Shown: positions 5,518-7,358 of the stretch, piece by piece | Layout: each line of letters opens with the position of its first letter | How positions within the stretch are numbered: the stretch's first letter is position 1 | NCBI GenBank assembly: GCA_934538895.1 | Contig: CAKTCH010000071.1 | Coordinates: 1-7,358 of the forward strand | From: an uncultured Alphaproteobacteria bacterium | GTDB taxonomy: Bacteria; Pseudomonadota; Alphaproteobacteria; Micavibrionales; Micavibrionaceae | DNA length: 7,358 bases | Direction of reading: 5' to 3' | Translations under genes and position numbers: made by a program | The notes under the pieces: model-generated | Seen by the model: the letters and a program-made list of their open reading frames with translations, nothing else | What the model was told of the DNA's origin: nothing | Databases searched by the model: none

Positions 5518-6285
5518 ATGAGTATCCAGCCCTTCCGCCTGATCCTGCCCGGCCAGAAACGCCTGCGTGAAGCCTTCGACCCCGTGCTGGCTGCTGCGGG
5601 ATTCACGTTCTCCAAACCGGCCAGCCGCGCGGCCAGCGGCATAACACGCGACCGCGCGGGTCAGCTCCCCGACATCGAAACCTATGAATTGCGCGGCGAA
5701 GCTGCCCTTGAATGGCTGGAAGACGGCGCTGCCGACCTCGCCGTCGCCGGGCAGGATACCGTTCTCGAAACCCAGACGATCCGGAGCGAGTCCGCAGGCC
5801 GCCCGCGCAGCATCGTATCCATGGACCGCATTGCCGCCTGCAGCATGTGGATCGCCGCCAGACCCGAGATTAATATCCGGAAAATCAAGGATCTCGATTC
5901 GATGCGTATCGCAACATCCTACCCGGCACTGTTGCAGCAAATTCTTGAAAAACAAGGCGTTAGCCCTGCACGTCTGATCGCGCAAAAAGGCGGTGTCGAA
6001 AGCACGATTGCTGCGGGTCGTGCCGATGCTATCCTTGAAATCGTGGAAACTGGAGAAAGCCTGAAACAAAACGGCCTCGTGCGCAAACTATCGGTTTTCA
6101 ATTCCTGTGCCCAGTTGGTACGTACCGGATATACGCGGGAAGCGGCGCGCGAATATATAATCGCCGCCTTTACCGCCCGTATAGCCGAAGCCTTGCAGCC
6201 TGCGCAAACGACGTCCATCGCCGCCGTACCAGCCACCCAGGCGCGCAAAAAACGGGACGACACGCCCCTTTCACTGCATATCTGA
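5518..6285 (+). CDS. hisG: ATP phosphoribosyltransferase, short-form-like and divergent (HisG)
   Basis: HisG joins ATP and PRPP to give phosphoribosyl-ATP, the first step of histidine synthesis. The 255-residue product aligns by eye with the catalytic core: LPGQKRL (10-16, in place of the usual PKGRL/SGRL), PDIETYELRGEA (51-62), LEDGAADLAVAGQDTVLE (67-84), MRIATSYPALLQQILE (129-144) and the PRPP-binding run GGVESTIAAGRADAI (158-172) plus LEIVETGESLKQNGL (173-187). There is no room for the ACT-like regulatory domain of the long form, so if it follows the short-form pattern it would need a HisZ partner, which is not in this window. The last 30 residues are a Pro/Ala/Lys-rich tail. Deviations include E174 where D is usual and S181 where T is usual in the phosphate-binding loop. 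The start ATG has no good Shine-Dalgarno. It is alone behind its own promoter, or leads the following genes. Confidence 0.8.
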   Translation: MSIQPFRLILPGQKRLREAFDPVLAAAGFTFSKPASRAASGITRDRAGQLPDIETYELRGEAALEWLEDGAADLAVAGQDTVLETQTIRSESAGRPRSIVSMDRIAACSMWIAARPEINIRKIKDLDSMRIATSYPALLQQILEKQGVSPARLIAQKGGVESTIAAGRADAILEIVETGESLKQNGLVRKLSVFNSCAQLVRTGYTREAAREYIIAAFTARIAEALQPAQTTSIAAVPATQARKKRDDTPLSLHI

Positions 6286-6293
6286 ATTAATCG

Positions 6294-6321
6294 TTGCAGT
6301 CTGGCCGCGCCCGCGTATCCT
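6294..6321 (+). promoter_or_regulatory. Weak possible promoter before the hydrolase gene
   Basis: TTGCAG and TATCCT are 16 bases apart in the 78-base gap after hisG. Matches to consensus are only 3 and 4 of 6, so read-through from hisG is equally possible. No terminator hairpin is seen in the gap. Confidence 0.2.
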
Positions 6322-6349
6322 GATACCCTTGAACGTCCGCCAGCGCGAA

Positions 6350-6354
6350 AAGGA
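6350..6354 (+). promoter_or_regulatory. Shine-Dalgarno of the hydrolase gene
   Basis: AAGGA lies 9 bases before the ATG at 6364 and supports that start. Confidence 0.65.
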
Positions 6355-6363
6355 TTACCAGCC

Positions 6364-7074
6364 ATGGCCCTGCAAACCATCCCCGCCAAAGACGGCGGCA
6401 CCTTCGAAGCCTATGTAGCGATGCCCGCCCGCTTGCCTGCACCTGCGATCGTGCTCATTCAGGAAATTTTCGGCGTTAATGCCGAGATGCGCGCCAAGTG
6501 CGATGAGTTCGCCCGCGCCGGTTACATCGCCGTGTGCCCCGACCTGTTCTGGCGTCTGGAACCCGGCGTGCAGCTCACGGATAAAACGCAGGGCGAGTGG
6601 GATAAAGCCCTAGATCTCATGAATCGCTTCGATATCGACAAGGGGATCGAGGATTTACGCGCTACCATGCATGTCTATAAAGGCCACGCACAGAGCAACG
6701 GCATGGTAGGCACCGTAGGCTATTGCCTCGGCGGCAAGCTTGCCTATCTCATGGCCGCACGCACGCAAGTCGATTGCGCCGTCAGCTATTACGGCGTCGG
6801 CCTCGATGCGCTGCTGAATGAAAGCGTGAGTATCCGCAAACCTCTGATGCTGCACATCGCCGCGCTGGATAAATTCGTTTCCCCGGAAGCCCAGGAAAAA
6901 ATCAGGAATGGCCTCAAGGATAACAGCCACGTCACACTTCATACTTATGAAGGCGTCGATCATGCCTTTGCGCGTGGGCAGGGCCAGCACTATGATGAGC
7001 AAGCCGCCGCGCTGGCCAACCGGCGCACGGCGGAATTCCTGACCCGTACCCTGAAACAGGCGCAGGCCGCCTAA
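6364..7074 (+). CDS. Dienelactone hydrolase family protein
   Basis: This 236-residue cytoplasmic alpha/beta hydrolase resembles dienelactone hydrolase (carboxymethylenebutenolidase), which opens lactone rings in chlorocatechol breakdown. The catalytic triad is visible: nucleophile C121 in GYCLGG (119-124), D169 in AALDKFV (166-172) and H200 in GVDHAFAR (197-204). The family's glutamate next to the active site is E34 in QEIFGVN (33-39), and CPDLFWR (58-64) is also typical. It is full length with no signal peptide. Many paralogues of this family do not act on dienelactone, and no aromatic-degradation genes are nearby, so the substrate is not known. The gene follows hisG by 78 bases and is followed after 16 bases by another gene on the same strand, probably in one transcript. 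Confidence 0.93.
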   Translation: MALQTIPAKDGGTFEAYVAMPARLPAPAIVLIQEIFGVNAEMRAKCDEFARAGYIAVCPDLFWRLEPGVQLTDKTQGEWDKALDLMNRFDIDKGIEDLRATMHVYKGHAQSNGMVGTVGYCLGGKLAYLMAARTQVDCAVSYYGVGLDALLNESVSIRKPLMLHIAALDKFVSPEAQEKIRNGLKDNSHVTLHTYEGVDHAFARGQGQHYDEQAAALANRRTAEFLTRTLKQAQAA

Positions 7075-7079
7075 AGAAC

Positions 7080-7084
7080 GAGGG
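7080..7084 (+). promoter_or_regulatory. Shine-Dalgarno of the right-edge gene
   Basis: GAGGG lies 6 bases before a TTG codon. It decides the TTG at 7091 as the probable start, since no ATG or GTG lies in frame near the beginning. Confidence 0.5.
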
Positions 7085-7090
7085 CCGCAT

Positions 7091-7358
7091 TTGGGCGATA
7101 ACCCCTTCAATCCCGATGAACCGCTGACCGTCGCCAATCCTGCATTCGGCACGGGTCCTGAACCTGTGCCCGACGACATCCTTGAAAAGGCCGTGAAGCA
7201 GGTCCAGGCCGTCGTCAGGGGCAACGGGATGCGTGGCATTCAGGTAGCGCTGGGCGAATTCGAGGGCGAGATCCTCAAATTCGAAGCCTATGAAATCTTT
7301 CATATGGACCCGCAGATCAGCGAGAAACGCGTTACCGGCAAGCAGAACGGTGAAGTCG
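7091..7358 (+). CDS. Unrecognised protein, 5' part only, TTG start
   Basis: From the TTG at 7091 there are 89 open codons to the window edge, with the GC-rich third positions seen in neighbouring genes. The protein would begin (M)GDNPFNPDEPLTVANPAFG, a Pro/Asn/Asp-rich, probably disordered start. A helix follows at about 30-43 (ILEKAVKQVQAVV), then an alternating segment RGIQVALGEFEGEILKFEAY (about 48-67) and YEIFHMDPQISEKRVTGKQN. No signal peptide or membrane segment is visible in this part. I do not recognise the family and assign no function. Its start only 16 bases after the hydrolase stop suggests cotranscription. Confidence 0.65.
   Translation, partial: MGDNPFNPDEPLTVANPAFGTGPEPVPDDILEKAVKQVQAVVRGNGMRGIQVALGEFEGEILKFEAYEIFHMDPQISEKRVTGKQNGEV

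Noticed and set aside
5458..6069. Minus-strand open frame of 203 codons opposite hisG
   Set aside because: Antisense to a gene with recognisable HisG motifs. Its upstream and downstream ends fit no gene, and it would run into the hisG promoter palindrome.
6655..7239. Minus-strand open frame of 194 codons
   Set aside because: It lies opposite the hydrolase catalytic region and the next gene, and is explained by GC-rich codon bias on the plus strand.

Overview
The window looks like a chromosomal segment from an alphaproteobacterium. The main evidence is the gene order parA - rsmG (gidB) - mnmG (gidA) - mnmE (trmE) on the minus strand, a small mnmE-linked gene resembling the alphaproteobacterial DUF6489 family, and several copies of the chromosomal centromere parS (TGTTTCACGTGAAACA). 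Neither the genus nor the order can be fixed from the sequence. No rRNA, tRNA, insertion sequence, CRISPR array or clear intrinsic terminator is visible.

Left part (1-5002, minus strand). Reading rightmost to leftmost in transcription order, a tight cluster encodes a DUF6489-like small protein, the tRNA U34-modification GTPase MnmE, its FAD partner MnmG, the 16S rRNA m7G methyltransferase RsmG, and the chromosome-partitioning ATPase ParA, which is cut by the left edge. Gaps are 7, 52, -11 (overlap) and 73 bases. Five parS or parS-like sites lie inside the mnmG and rsmG coding sequences: two perfect, one 15/16, one 14/16 and one 13/16. All five are read in the same codon phase, so each encodes V-S-R/H-E-T/S/I. 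A perfect DnaA box sits in the mnmE-mnmG spacer, inside a small inverted repeat. These elements, with parA, suggest an origin-proximal position.

Middle (5003-5517). A divergent 88-base spacer separates the minus-strand cluster from a plus-strand gene for a TrpR-fold regulator of the YerC/YecD (HisR-like) type. Between that gene and hisG lies an AT-rich spacer with a sigma70-like promoter whose spacer and -10 are covered by a 30-base imperfect palindrome. This is a strong candidate operator for the neighbouring regulator.

Right part (5518-7358, plus strand). The genes are a divergent short-form ATP phosphoribosyltransferase (HisG), a dienelactone-hydrolase-family alpha/beta hydrolase with an intact Cys-Asp-His triad, and the start of an unrecognised protein with a TTG start that runs off the right edge.

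The two points most worth following are the regulator/operator/hisG module and the parS cluster written in a fixed codon phase into two housekeeping RNA-modification genes.
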